Shown here in pieces: positions 43,927-53,106 of a stretch of DNA of 64,000 bases. Positions within the stretch are counted from its first letter, which is position 1. Each line of letters opens with the position of its first letter. The DNA lies in NCBI RefSeq assembly GCF_017798165.1, contig NZ_CP059068.1, positions 124,001 through 188,000 of the forward strand, in the 5' to 3' direction. Source of the DNA: Rhodoferax sp. AJA081-3 (GTDB lineage: Bacteria; Pseudomonadota; Gammaproteobacteria; Burkholderiales; Burkholderiaceae_C). The translations under genes were made by a program, and so were the position numbers. A model generated the notes under the pieces. It did no database searches. It worked only from the letters and a program-made list of their open reading frames with translations, and was not told the DNA's origin.

Positions 43927-45975
43927 TTATGCCGCCATGCCCTGGTGGCGCAACAGGGCATCCAGCGAAGGTTCGCGGCCGCGGAAGGCCTTGAAGGACT
44001 CCATGGCCGGCCGGCTGCCGCCCGACTCCAGGATGGCTTCACGGTACTTTTTGCCAGTTTCCAGGTTGGGCGTACCGTCGGGCCCGGCGGTTTCTTCAAA
44101 CGCTGCATAGGCGTCTGCGCTCAGCACCTCGGCCCATTTGTAGCTGTAATAACCCGCCGCGTAGCCGCCGGCAAAAATATGGCTGAAGGTGTGGGCGGTG
44201 CGGCTCCATTCCGGCGGCATCATCACCGCCACCTCGGCGCGCACCTGGTTCAGCAGGGGCATGAAATCCTGCTGCGGATCATGCGCCGTGTGCAACAGCA
44301 TGTCGAACAGCGAAAACTCAATCTGGCGCAGGGTCTGCAGGCCGCTTTGGTAGTTGCGTGCGGCCAGCATCTTGTCGAACAGGGCGCGGGGCAGGGACTC
44401 GCCGGTTTCCACATGGGATGTCATGTGGCGCAGCACGCTCCACTCCCAGCAGAAGTTTTCCATGAACTGGCTGGGCAGCTCCACGGCGTCCCATTCCACA
44501 CCGCTGATGCCGGACACGTCGTGTTCGTTGACCTGGGTCAGCATGTGTTGCAGGCCATGGCCAAATTCGTGGAACAGCGTGGTAACGTCATCGTGCGACA
44601 GCAGGGCAGGCTGCTTCTTGCCATCGACCTCGATCCCGTCGGCAAAGTTGCACACCAGGTGGGCCACCGGCGTTTGCAGTTGCGCGGTGTCAGGGCGCAG
44701 CCAACGGGCGCAGACGTCGTCCATCCACGCGCCGCCGCGTTTGCCCACGCGGGCGGTCGGGTCCAGATAAAACTGGCCAACAAGCTGGCCTTGGCGCTCG
44801 ATGCGGTAGAACTCCACATTGGCATTCCAAACGGGTGCCTGATCCCGGCGGATGGCGATATCAAGCAGGGTTTCGGAAATCTTGAACAAACCGGCCAGCA
44901 CCTTGGGGAAGGTGAAGTACTGCTTGACCTCTTGTTCACTGAAGGAGTAACGCGCTTCCTTGAGCTTTTCACCGATGTAGGGCCAGTCCCAGGCCTGCGG
45001 GTCGTTGATATGGAGCTCGTCTTTGGCAAAGGCGCGCAGGTCGGCCAAGTCTTTTTCGGCAAAGGGGCGGGCCTTGCGGGCCAGGTCGCGCAGGAAACTG
45101 ATGACGGCGTCGGGCGATGGTGCCATCTTGGGCACCAGAGACAAGGCGCCAAAATTGGGGTAACCCAGCAACGCGGCTTCTTCCTTGCGCAGGGTCAGTA
45201 TGTTGCGAATGCCTTCGCTGTTGTCAAACTTCTTCGTGTCAGCATCACCACCTGCCTGGTCCGAGGCACGGGTGACGTAGGCACGGTACAGCGTGGCGCG
45301 CAGCGCACTGCTATGGGCGAATTGCATGACGGGCAGGTAGCAGGGCATCTTCAGCGTCAGTTTGTAACCCGCCTTGCCTTCGGCTTGCGCGGCGGTCAGT
45401 GCAGTCTGCTGCACGTCATCCGGCACGCCAGCCATCTCGTCGGCCGTGGCGAAGTAGCTGAAGGCATCGGTCGCGTCCAGCGTGTTTTCGCTGAACTTCT
45501 GGCTCAGGGCAGCCTGTTGCTCCTGGATCTCGGCAAAACGCTCGCGCTGGGCACCCACCAGGTCGGCGCCGCCCAGCACAAAATTGCGTAGCGCGTTCTT
45601 GTGGGCCTGGCGCTGTTCCGGGTTTAGCGTCTGCACGTCGATGGCCTTGTACTTGGCGTACAGCCGCTCGTCGGCACCCAGGCGGGTCCAGAACTCCGTC
45701 ACCGTGGGCAGGGCCGCGTTGTAGGCGGCGCGCAACTCGGGGGTATCGGCCACATTGTTGAGGTGGCTCACCGAACCCCAGGCGATACCCAGCTTTTCCG
45801 TCGCCACGTCCAGCACCTTGGCAATGGCCGCCCACTCGGCGGGGAACTCTGGTGCAGTCACCGTTTCCAGTGCCGCGTTGGTTTGCGCCAACAGGGTGTC
45901 AATCGCGGGGCTCACGTGTTCGGGTTGAATCTGGTCAAACAGGGGCAGGGTGGAGGACATCAGCAATGGGTTCAT
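43927..45975 (-). CDS. prlC: Oligopeptidase A (M3 family zinc metallopeptidase)
   Basis: 682 residues, matching E. coli PrlC/OpdA (680). The zinc site is TTLFHEFGHGLQHML, with the third ligand region in GVEWDAVELPSQFMENFCWE. The N-terminal helical part begins FDQIQPEHVSPAIDTLL. It degrades peptides such as cleaved signal peptides in the cytoplasm. It starts 48 bases from the folD stop; both are leftward, possibly one transcript. Confidence 0.95.
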   Translation of the reverse strand: MNPLLMSSTLPLFDQIQPEHVSPAIDTLLAQTNAALETVTAPEFPAEWAAIAKVLDVATEKLGIAWGSVSHLNNVADTPELRAAYNAALPTVTEFWTRLGADERLYAKYKAIDVQTLNPEQRQAHKNALRNFVLGGADLVGAQRERFAEIQEQQAALSQKFSENTLDATDAFSYFATADEMAGVPDDVQQTALTAAQAEGKAGYKLTLKMPCYLPVMQFAHSSALRATLYRAYVTRASDQAGGDADTKKFDNSEGIRNILTLRKEEAALLGYPNFGALSLVPKMAPSPDAVISFLRDLARKARPFAEKDLADLRAFAKDELHINDPQAWDWPYIGEKLKEARYSFSEQEVKQYFTFPKVLAGLFKISETLLDIAIRRDQAPVWNANVEFYRIERQGQLVGQFYLDPTARVGKRGGAWMDDVCARWLRPDTAQLQTPVAHLVCNFADGIEVDGKKQPALLSHDDVTTLFHEFGHGLQHMLTQVNEHDVSGISGVEWDAVELPSQFMENFCWEWSVLRHMTSHVETGESLPRALFDKMLAARNYQSGLQTLRQIEFSLFDMLLHTAHDPQQDFMPLLNQVRAEVAVMMPPEWSRTAHTFSHIFAGGYAAGYYSYKWAEVLSADAYAAFEETAGPDGTPNLETGKKYREAILESGGSRPAMESFKAFRGREPSLDALLRHQGMAA

Positions 45976-46023
45976 AGGGGCGTTCGCTTGTGGGCTTATA
46001 GATAGGGGCAGCGTTACGTTGCT

Positions 46024-46914
46024 TTATTTGGGGGCTTTGACTGTGGAATCAAGTTGGGCTGCGTTGCGCTCCGCCGCTTCCAGCGTATTGACCAGCAGCA
46101 TGGTGATGGTCATGGGGCCCACGCCACCGGGCACGGGTGTAATATGGCTGGCTACCTGGCGCACCCCGGCGAAATCCACATCGCCGCAGAGTTTGCCGGC
46201 ATCGTCCCGGTTCATGCCCACGTCGATAACGATAGCACCGGGCTTGACCATGTCGGCCGTCAACACATTGCGTTTGCCCACCGCAGCAACAATCACATCG
46301 GCCTGCCGGGTGTGGTGGCCCATGTCGGCCGTGGCGCTGTGGCACACCGTGACGGTGGCATTGGCCTGCAACAGCAACAGGGCCATGGGTTTGCCCACCG
46401 TATTGCTGCGCCCAATCACCACCGCGTGTTTGCCGCGCAGGTCTATTCCGGTGGTCTCGATCAGCTTCATACAACCGTAGGGTGTGCAGGGGCGGAACCC
46501 GGCTTGACCCGTCATCAGTTCTCCGGCGCTCAAAGTGCCATAGCCGTCCACATCCTTGCTGGCAGAGATGGCTTCGATAACCTTGTGCGGATTGATGTGT
46601 TTGGGCAAGGGCATCTGCACCAGGATGCCGTGGATGCTGGGATCGGTATTCAGGGCGGCAATGCGGGCCAGCAATTCTGCTTCACTGAGCGTTGCCTCAT
46701 ATTTTTCAAAGACCGAACGGATGCCGGTATCTGCGCAGGCCTTGACCTTGTTGCGCACATACACGGCGCTGGCCGGGTCTTCACCGACCAGGATAACGGC
46801 CAGACCGGGCGTGACCCCGCGTGTGGTGAGGGCCTGGGCGCGGGCGCCGATGTCTGCACGCAGCTTGGCAGAGAGGGCAACGCCGTCAATGTTTTGGGCA
46901 AGGGGTGTGGTCAT
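46024..46914 (-). CDS. folD: Bifunctional methylenetetrahydrofolate dehydrogenase/cyclohydrolase
   Basis: 296 residues. It interconverts methylene-, methenyl- and formyl-tetrahydrofolate. Motifs are [20 protein letters not shown] with the catalytic lysine, [54 protein letters not shown] for NADP binding, and [16 protein letters not shown]. It lies downstream of the sensor kinase/regulator pair with a hairpin element between. The product feeds the same C1 pool as GcvT. Confidence 0.96.
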   Translation of the reverse strand: MTTPLAQNIDGVALSAKLRADIGARAQALTTRGVTPGLAVILVGEDPASAVYVRNKVKACADTGIRSVFEKYEATLSEAELLARIAALNTDPSIHGILVQMPLPKHINPHKVIEAISASKDVDGYGTLSAGELMTGQAGFRPCTPYGCMKLIETTGIDLRGKHAVVIGRSNTVGKPMALLLLQANATVTVCHSATADMGHHTRQADVIVAAVGKRNVLTADMVKPGAIVIDVGMNRDDAGKLCGDVDFAGVRQVASHITPVPGGVGPMTITMLLVNTLEAAERNAAQLDSTVKAPK

Positions 46915-46986
46915 GTGCTGCTTTCAAATAGAAAACGCCCGCAGTCCTTGTGGGGCGGGCGTGGGGTGCTATGAATAAATAGCTTT

Positions 46987-47028
46987 GCGGGACAGACCGC
47001 AGTGCGTAGCACAAGCTCTGTCCCCAAC
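46987..47028 (+). repeat. GGGACAGA/TCTGTCCC hairpin element, copy 1
   Basis: GCGGGACAGACCGCAGTGCG followed by TAGCACAAGCTCTGTCCCCA. Inverted GGGACAGA and TCTGTCCC ends form a stem. It lies between folD and the response-regulator gene; a second copy occurs between aceF and lpdA. Confidence 0.8.
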
Positions 47029-47047
47029 ATATTAAAGGCTTCGGGCT

Positions 47048-47674
47048 TCAAGCTTTGGGTGCGGCTTGGCCCAGTGCAATCTTCAGCAAGTCTGCCACGG
47101 TGTTGGCGCTGAGTTTTTCCATGATGTTGGCGCGGTGCGCCTCTACCGTCTTGATGCTGATGCCCAGGTCGTCGGCAATCTGTTTGTTCAGGCGTCCGGC
47201 GACGATGCGCTCCAGCACCTGGGATTCGCGCAGGGTCAGCTTGGACAACAGGGCGTCGCGGCTGGCGGCCAGCTGGAAATCGCTGAAGGAGTCTTTGGCA
47301 TGGTCCAGCATGCGCTCCACCAGGCCCACCAACTGGTCTTCGTTGAAGGGCTTCTGGATGAAATCCATGGCGCCTTTTTTCATGGTGTCCACCGCCATGG
47401 GTACGTCGCCATGGCCGGTGATGAAGACGATGGGCAGTGGCGAGCGGGCTTCGATCAAGCGGCTTTGCAGCTCCAACCCGGTCATGCCACCCATGCGGAT
47501 GTCGACAATCAGGCATGCGACTTCGCGTGCGTCGTAACGGCTCAGGAAGGATTCGGCAGAGTCAAAACAGCGGACCCTGAAGCCCTTGCCTTCGAGCAGC
47601 CATTGCAGCGAATCGCGCACGGCCTCGTCGTCGTCCACAACGTAAACAGTACCTTTTTTGGGAAGCAGGCTCAT
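47048..47674 (-). CDS. FixJ/NarL-type response regulator
   Basis: 208 residues. Receiver domain residues 1-125 carry the acidic pocket DDD at 14-16, phospho-acceptor D58 in CLIVDIRMGG, and the lysine in DFIQKPF. A LuxR-type helix-turn-helix follows (LTLRESQVLERIVAG; ADDLGISIKTVEAHRANIME). It starts 16 bases after the sensor kinase stop, so the two form a two-component system. The target genes are not known; the divergent PDH operon is an obvious candidate. Confidence 0.92.
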   Translation of the reverse strand: MSLLPKKGTVYVVDDDEAVRDSLQWLLEGKGFRVRCFDSAESFLSRYDAREVACLIVDIRMGGMTGLELQSRLIEARSPLPIVFITGHGDVPMAVDTMKKGAMDFIQKPFNEDQLVGLVERMLDHAKDSFSDFQLAASRDALLSKLTLRESQVLERIVAGRLNKQIADDLGISIKTVEAHRANIMEKLSANTVADLLKIALGQAAPKA

Positions 47675-47690
47675 TCAGGTTTCCAGGGTT

Positions 47691-50225
47691 TTAGTTGTTT
47701 TTGCGCGGATGTCTCGTCAAACTGGGGCTAACTTCGGTCAGCGGTATCCAGAATGAGAATCGGCACCCCGCTACTTCGTCGCCATTGTAGAGGTTCTCTG
47801 CCGACATCCGCCCCAAGTGGGATTCCACGATGGAGCGGCACAAGGAGAGGCCAATGCCCATGCCATCGGACTTGGTGGAGTAGAAGGCTTCGTACAACCG
47901 GGCCATGACCTCGGGTGCCAGGCCCTTGCCGGTATCCTGCACCGAAAACTCGACAACATGTTTGTCGTCCATCACCTTGGGCACCACCCGTAACTCCACA
48001 ATACGCTGCGAGGTCTGGCGCAGGGCCATGTCTATCGATTCCGCGGCATTGCGCAGCAGGTTGATTAGCACCTGCTCAATCAATATGGGGTCCACCATCA
48101 ACGTGGGCAGGCGGGCGGCCACGTAGTGGTTCAGGCGCACATTGAATTTGCGCAGTTCAATTTCGGCCAGTTCCACCGCTTCGGCCACGATGTTGGTCAC
48201 CTCCGACGGCGTACGGTTGGGCTCGCTGCGTTTCACGAAGGAACGTATGCGGTGGATGATCTGACCGGCCCGCTGGGCCTGTTTGGCAGTCTTTTCCAGC
48301 GCACCCAGCAGCTCCTCTTCATTGATTTGTTGCGCCTTGATGCGCGAGACCATGCCGTTGCAATAGTTGTTGATGGCGGTGAGCGGCTGGTTCAGCTCGT
48401 GGGCCACACTGGACGCCATTTCGCCCATGGTGATGAGGCGGCTGGCGGTTTGGGCGCGCTCAGTCTGGCTGGCGGCCTGTTCTTCGGTCAGTCGCCGGGA
48501 GGTGATGTCGGTGGCAATGACCATCTGGGCCAAACGGCCGTCCACCCAGCTCAGGTAACGGGTGCGCACCTCCAGCCACTGGTTGAGTTCGGGTATAAAA
48601 ATCTCGGCACTCTCGGTTTCGGTGTCGGGCAGGGCGGTGGTGGGTAAGCCGGCAAAGGAATCCACACTGTCGGATGCCTCGTCGTTGGGCGGGCTGTCCG
48701 GCACACCGGCCTGTGCCACCAGCTGCAGGTGGCCGTGGGCCTGCAAACCAAACCACTGGCGGTAGAGTTTGTTGGCAAACAGCAGTTCGTCACTACCCAG
48801 GGGTGCCACGGAAATGGAAGCATCCAGCGCTTCTAGCACGGTGGTGAACCGTTCGTGGGATGCCGACAACTGCTCCCGCACCCGGTTGGGTTCGGTGATG
48901 TCGGTCATGGAGGTCATCCAGCCCGTTTGTTTGCCCACGGCATCGATCAGAGGCGACACGTAAAGGCGGGCGTCGAACAGGCTGCTGTCACGCCGCTGCA
49001 CCCGCACCTGTATGCCGCCGGGCGCGCTATTGCCCGCCAGCTCTTCATTCAACAGGGAGTGCAACTGCTCCCGGTCGCTTTCGGGCCAATAGGGAAAGGG
49101 AGCGGTGCGGCCCACCAGTTCGGGTTCGGTCCAGCCGGTCATCTGGCAAAAGGCTGCGTTTACATAGGTGATGCGGCCTTGCAAATCCATGGCCCGCATG
49201 CCGGTCAACATGGAATTTTCCATGGCGCGGCGGAAGGTGGTCTCAGAAATCAGGGCCTGCTGCGCCTGCATACGCCGGCGCGTGTGGCGCCAGTTGGCAA
49301 TCAGCATCCAGGCGGTCATCACACTCAGGGTGCTGACCAGCCAGAACAGTCCGCTACCTATGACACCCAATGACGCGCGGTAGGCCTGGCCCCGCACCAC
49401 CAATGCACTGCCCACGGGAGAGACCGGCATGGAGTATTCATTGGTCGGGCCTGCCCAGGGCAGAAGATTGTCTACCGTTTGTTTGGCGGGTATGGCGATA
49501 CCCGCCAGCAGCCCGCCCTTGGCGTCTTGCAAGGATATGGCGTAACGGGACGTGACCTCGGTAGGCACACCATACCGGAACAGACCGTCTATGGAGTATT
49601 CCGCAATCAACACGCCCGAGAAACGCGTGCGGTCGGTTAACGGCAAGTGCATTTGCAGAAACGGTGTGTCCTGGGGCGTGCCCAGGGGCTGCACGTAGAC
49701 GGGCTGCTCCAGTTCGCGAGCCGCCAGAAAACCGCTCAGGGTTTCATTACGTTGGCCACCATCGCTGGGGGCATTCAACTGGGCGGCGATCAAAACGGCA
49801 GTACCCTGCGCCGATTTGACGCGGCGGCGTTCGTCTACCCAGGCCAGCCCCTGCAGTTCAGGGTATTGGTTGAGCAGGGAGCGCGCGCGGTTGCGAAACT
49901 CGTCCACATCCAGCTCACGGTTGGATATCTCCCGTGCAATACGCATCAACTGTTCCTGGCGCTCCAGCAAGCGCAAGCGCAGACGCTGTTGGGTGTACTC
50001 CACATCGCGTTGTACGGCCTGTTGTTCGCGGTCCATTTCCTCCAGTCGCAAGTAACCGAGGGCGGCCACGATGGCGGCAAAAAACAACAACACAGCCGCC
50101 AAAGGGGCGAGCACGGCCAAGCGGTCCTGGCGGTGGGGCGCGAGCATTTGCCACCAGCGGCGGGCTCGCTCCATGGCTGGCAAGGCCAGCGGGTTTGGCA
50201 GGGAAATCAGCTTGGGCAAAGGCAT
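47691..50225 (-). CDS. Membrane PAS sensor histidine kinase
   Basis: 844 residues. Helix 1 is at about residues 36-61 (LAPLAAVLLFFAAIVAAL), then a ~220-residue periplasmic sensor (RNRARSLLNQYPELQGLAW), helix 2 at ~283-308, PAS 1 at ~325-440 (GRITYVNAAFCQMTGWTEPE), a second PAS-like region ~450-575, a HisKA helix with the phosphorylated histidine in MASSVAHELNQPLTAINNYC, and a catalytic domain ending in DGMGIGLSLCRSIVESHLG. The HELNQPL motif is of the FixL/DctB kind. The signal is unknown. Confidence 0.92.
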   Translation of the reverse strand: MPLPKLISLPNPLALPAMERARRWWQMLAPHRQDRLAVLAPLAAVLLFFAAIVAALGYLRLEEMDREQQAVQRDVEYTQQRLRLRLLERQEQLMRIAREISNRELDVDEFRNRARSLLNQYPELQGLAWVDERRRVKSAQGTAVLIAAQLNAPSDGGQRNETLSGFLAARELEQPVYVQPLGTPQDTPFLQMHLPLTDRTRFSGVLIAEYSIDGLFRYGVPTEVTSRYAISLQDAKGGLLAGIAIPAKQTVDNLLPWAGPTNEYSMPVSPVGSALVVRGQAYRASLGVIGSGLFWLVSTLSVMTAWMLIANWRHTRRRMQAQQALISETTFRRAMENSMLTGMRAMDLQGRITYVNAAFCQMTGWTEPELVGRTAPFPYWPESDREQLHSLLNEELAGNSAPGGIQVRVQRRDSSLFDARLYVSPLIDAVGKQTGWMTSMTDITEPNRVREQLSASHERFTTVLEALDASISVAPLGSDELLFANKLYRQWFGLQAHGHLQLVAQAGVPDSPPNDEASDSVDSFAGLPTTALPDTETESAEIFIPELNQWLEVRTRYLSWVDGRLAQMVIATDITSRRLTEEQAASQTERAQTASRLITMGEMASSVAHELNQPLTAINNYCNGMVSRIKAQQINEEELLGALEKTAKQAQRAGQIIHRIRSFVKRSEPNRTPSEVTNIVAEAVELAEIELRKFNVRLNHYVAARLPTLMVDPILIEQVLINLLRNAAESIDMALRQTSQRIVELRVVPKVMDDKHVVEFSVQDTGKGLAPEVMARLYEAFYSTKSDGMGIGLSLCRSIVESHLGRMSAENLYNGDEVAGCRFSFWIPLTEVSPSLTRHPRKNN

Positions 50226-50379
50226 TTCTCTAGTGTAGGTCAGCTCCTAGAAGAGCATTGTTTTGAAATTCATAATATGAAATCAATATGCGCCAGTTGA
50301 AATTTTAAAAAACTTATGTGAGAATAGGTAGAACGACCTAAAACGTACTAAATTGCTTCAAAACAACGAGGAGACATCC
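50226..50379. promoter_or_regulatory. AT-rich divergent control region of aceE and the sensor kinase
   Basis: About 150 bases, much richer in A and T than either gene. It contains TAGGTAGAACGACCTA (50326-50341), an inverted repeat with 5-base arms around 6 bases, and several TTGAAA-type -35 candidates (50263, 50299). No box could be fixed with confidence. CGAGGAGACATCC supplies the aceE ribosome site. Confidence 0.5.
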
Positions 50380-53085
50380 ATGTCAGCAGTTCCCCCTGGC
50401 GCCACCAGCGTGCCCAATTCAGATCTGGACAGCCAGGAAACCCGCGAATGGATGGACGCCTTGTCCGCCGTCATCGAGGCCGAAGGCCCCGAGCGGGCGC
50501 ACTTCTTGTTGGAGCAATTGCTCGAACATGCCCGCCAGAAGAGCATCGACATGCCTTTCTCGGCTACCACCGGTTACGTCAACACCATTGAGCCCGATCA
50601 GGAAGAGCGATCCCCCGGCAACCTGGAAATTGAAGAACGCCTGCGCGCCTACATGCGCTGGAACGCCATGGCCATGGTCGTCAAGGCCAACCGCCACCAC
50701 CCCATTGACGGTGGTGATTTGGGCGGCCACATTGGCTCCTTCGCATCCCTGGCCAGTCTGTTTGGCGCCGGCTTCAACCACTTCTGGCACGCCGAGAGTG
50801 AAAACCATGGCGGTGATTGCCTCTACATCCAGGGCCACGTGTCCCCCGGTGTCTATGCCCGCGCCTTTATGGAAGGCCGCCTGACCGAAGAGCAACTGCT
50901 GAACTTCCGCCAGGAAGTGGACGGCAAGGGCCTGTCCAGCTACCCACATCCCAAGCTGATGCCCGAGTTCTGGCAGTTCCCCACGGTGTCCATGGGCCTG
51001 GGCCCCTTGATGGCCATCTACCAGGCCCGTTTCCTGAAATATCTGCACGCCCGCGGCATTGCCAACACCGAAAACCGCAAGGTCTGGGTGTTCTGCGGCG
51101 ACGGCGAAATGGACGAGGTCGAATCCCTGGGCGCCATCGGTTTGGCAGCCCGTGAAAACTTGGACAACCTGGTGTTTGTCATCAACTGCAACCTGCAGCG
51201 CCTGGACGGCCCGGTGCGCGGCAACGGCAAGATCATCCAGGAGCTGGAAGGCGAATTCCGCGGTGCGGGCTGGAACGTCATCAAGCTGATCTGGGGCTCC
51301 GGTTGGGACCCGCTCTTGGCGCGCGACAAGGACGGCGCGCTCAAGAAGGTCATGATGGACACGCTGGACGGCGACTACCAGGCCATGAAAGCCAACGACG
51401 GCGCCTATGTGCGCAAGCATTTCTTCGGCAAGGACCCGCGCACGCTGGAAATGGTCGCCAAAATGAGCGACGAAGAGGTGTTTGACCTGCGCCGCGGCGG
51501 CCACGATTCCAAGAAGGTCTATGCCGCCTTCCACAAGGCCGTCAACCACAAGGGTCAACCCACGGTGCTGCTGATCAAGACCGTCAAGGGCTTTGGCATG
51601 GGCAAGGCTGGCGAGGGTAAGAACAATGTGCACCAGACCAAGAAGCTGACCGACGAAGACATCAAAGCCTTCCGCGACCGCTTCAATATCCCGATTCCCG
51701 ACAGTGAACTGCCCAAGCTGCCGTTCTACAAGCCGGCCGACGACACGCCCGAAATGCGCTACCTGCATGAGCGCCGCAAGGCGCTGGGTGGCTACTTGCC
51801 GCACCGCCGCACCAAGTCGGACGAGCAGTTCACCGTGCCGTCGCTGGAGACTTTCAAGTCCGTGATGGACCCCACGCCCGAAGGCCGTGAAATCTCCACC
51901 ACCCAGGCCTATGTGCGTTTCCTGACGCAGTTGCTGCGCGACCAGGCCCTGGGCCCCCGCGTCGTACCCATTCTGGTGGACGAGGCCCGTACCTTCGGTA
52001 TGGAAGGTCTGTTCCGCCAGGTGGGTATCTACAACCCTGCGGGACAGCAGTACACCCCGGTCGACAAAGACCAGGTCATGTACTACAAGGAAGACAAGGC
52101 CGGCCAGATCCTGCAAGAGGGCATCAACGAAGCCGGCGGCATGAGCAGCTGGATTGCGGCTGCCACCAGTTACAGCACCAGCAACCGGATCATGATCCCG
52201 TTCTATGTGTACTACTCCATGTTCGGCTTCCAGCGCATTGGTGATCTGGCCTGGGCTGCTGGCGACATGCAGGCCCGCGGCTTCCTGCTGGGCGGCACCT
52301 CGGGTCGTACCACGCTGAACGGCGAAGGCCTGCAGCACGAAGACGGCCACAGCCATATCATGGCTGGCACCATTCCCAACTGCATCAGCTACGACCCCAC
52401 CTTCGCGCACGAAGTGGGTGTCATCCTGCACCATGGCCTCAAGCGCATGGTGGAGAAGCAGGACAACGTCTACTACTACCTGACGCTGCTGAACGAAAAC
52501 TACGCCATGCCCGGCCTCACACCCGGTACTGAAGAGCAGATCATCAAGGGCATGTACATGTGCAAGGAAGGCGCCAAGCTGACACCACGTGTGCAGTTGC
52601 TCGGCTCGGGCACCATCCTGCGCGAAAGCATTGCAGCGCAAGAGCTGCTGGAAAAAGACTGGGGCGTGGCGGCAGACGTGTGGAGCTGCCCAAGCTTCAA
52701 CGAGCTCACCCGTGACGGCCAGGACGCCGAGCGTTGGAACCTGCTGCACCCGCTGGAGACACCCCGCGTGTCCTTTGTGGCGCAGCAGTTGGACAAGGCC
52801 AAGGGTCCGGTGGTTGCTTCCACAGATTACATGAAGGCCTACGCCGAGCAGATCCGCCCCTTCATCCCCAAGGGCCGTACCTACAAGGTGCTGGGCACCG
52901 ACGGTTATGGCCGCAGCGATTTCCGCTCCAAGCTGCGCGAGCACTTTGAGGTGAACCGCCACTACATCGTTGTCGCCGCTTTGAAGGCGCTGAGCGAAGA
53001 CGGCACCGTGCCGGTGGCCAAGGTGGCCGAGGCGATTGCCAAGTACGGCATCAAGGCTGACAAGATCAACCCGCTGTACGCATAA
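50380..53085 (+). CDS. aceE: Pyruvate dehydrogenase E1 component (homodimeric)
   Basis: 901 residues, the single-chain E1 of proteobacterial PDH. It decarboxylates pyruvate on thiamine diphosphate and reductively acetylates the E2 lipoyl arms. Motifs are HHPIDGGDLGGHIGSFASLA, GLSSYPHPKLMPEFWQFPTV, the ThDP-binding VWVFCGDGEMDEVESLGAIG ... NCNLQRLDGPVRGN, and GRTTLNGEGLQHEDGHSHI near 650. The ATG at 50380 follows GAGGAGACATCC; an in-frame ATG at 50353 is less likely. It leads the aceE-aceF-lpdA operon. Confidence 0.97.
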   Translation: MSAVPPGATSVPNSDLDSQETREWMDALSAVIEAEGPERAHFLLEQLLEHARQKSIDMPFSATTGYVNTIEPDQEERSPGNLEIEERLRAYMRWNAMAMVVKANRHHPIDGGDLGGHIGSFASLASLFGAGFNHFWHAESENHGGDCLYIQGHVSPGVYARAFMEGRLTEEQLLNFRQEVDGKGLSSYPHPKLMPEFWQFPTVSMGLGPLMAIYQARFLKYLHARGIANTENRKVWVFCGDGEMDEVESLGAIGLAARENLDNLVFVINCNLQRLDGPVRGNGKIIQELEGEFRGAGWNVIKLIWGSGWDPLLARDKDGALKKVMMDTLDGDYQAMKANDGAYVRKHFFGKDPRTLEMVAKMSDEEVFDLRRGGHDSKKVYAAFHKAVNHKGQPTVLLIKTVKGFGMGKAGEGKNNVHQTKKLTDEDIKAFRDRFNIPIPDSELPKLPFYKPADDTPEMRYLHERRKALGGYLPHRRTKSDEQFTVPSLETFKSVMDPTPEGREISTTQAYVRFLTQLLRDQALGPRVVPILVDEARTFGMEGLFRQVGIYNPAGQQYTPVDKDQVMYYKEDKAGQILQEGINEAGGMSSWIAAATSYSTSNRIMIPFYVYYSMFGFQRIGDLAWAAGDMQARGFLLGGTSGRTTLNGEGLQHEDGHSHIMAGTIPNCISYDPTFAHEVGVILHHGLKRMVEKQDNVYYYLTLLNENYAMPGLTPGTEEQIIKGMYMCKEGAKLTPRVQLLGSGTILRESIAAQELLEKDWGVAADVWSCPSFNELTRDGQDAERWNLLHPLETPRVSFVAQQLDKAKGPVVASTDYMKAYAEQIRPFIPKGRTYKVLGTDGYGRSDFRSKLREHFEVNRHYIVVAALKALSEDGTVPVAKVAEAIAKYGIKADKINPLYA

Positions 53086-53106
53086 GAAAAACCGGAGACA
53101 ACAAAA

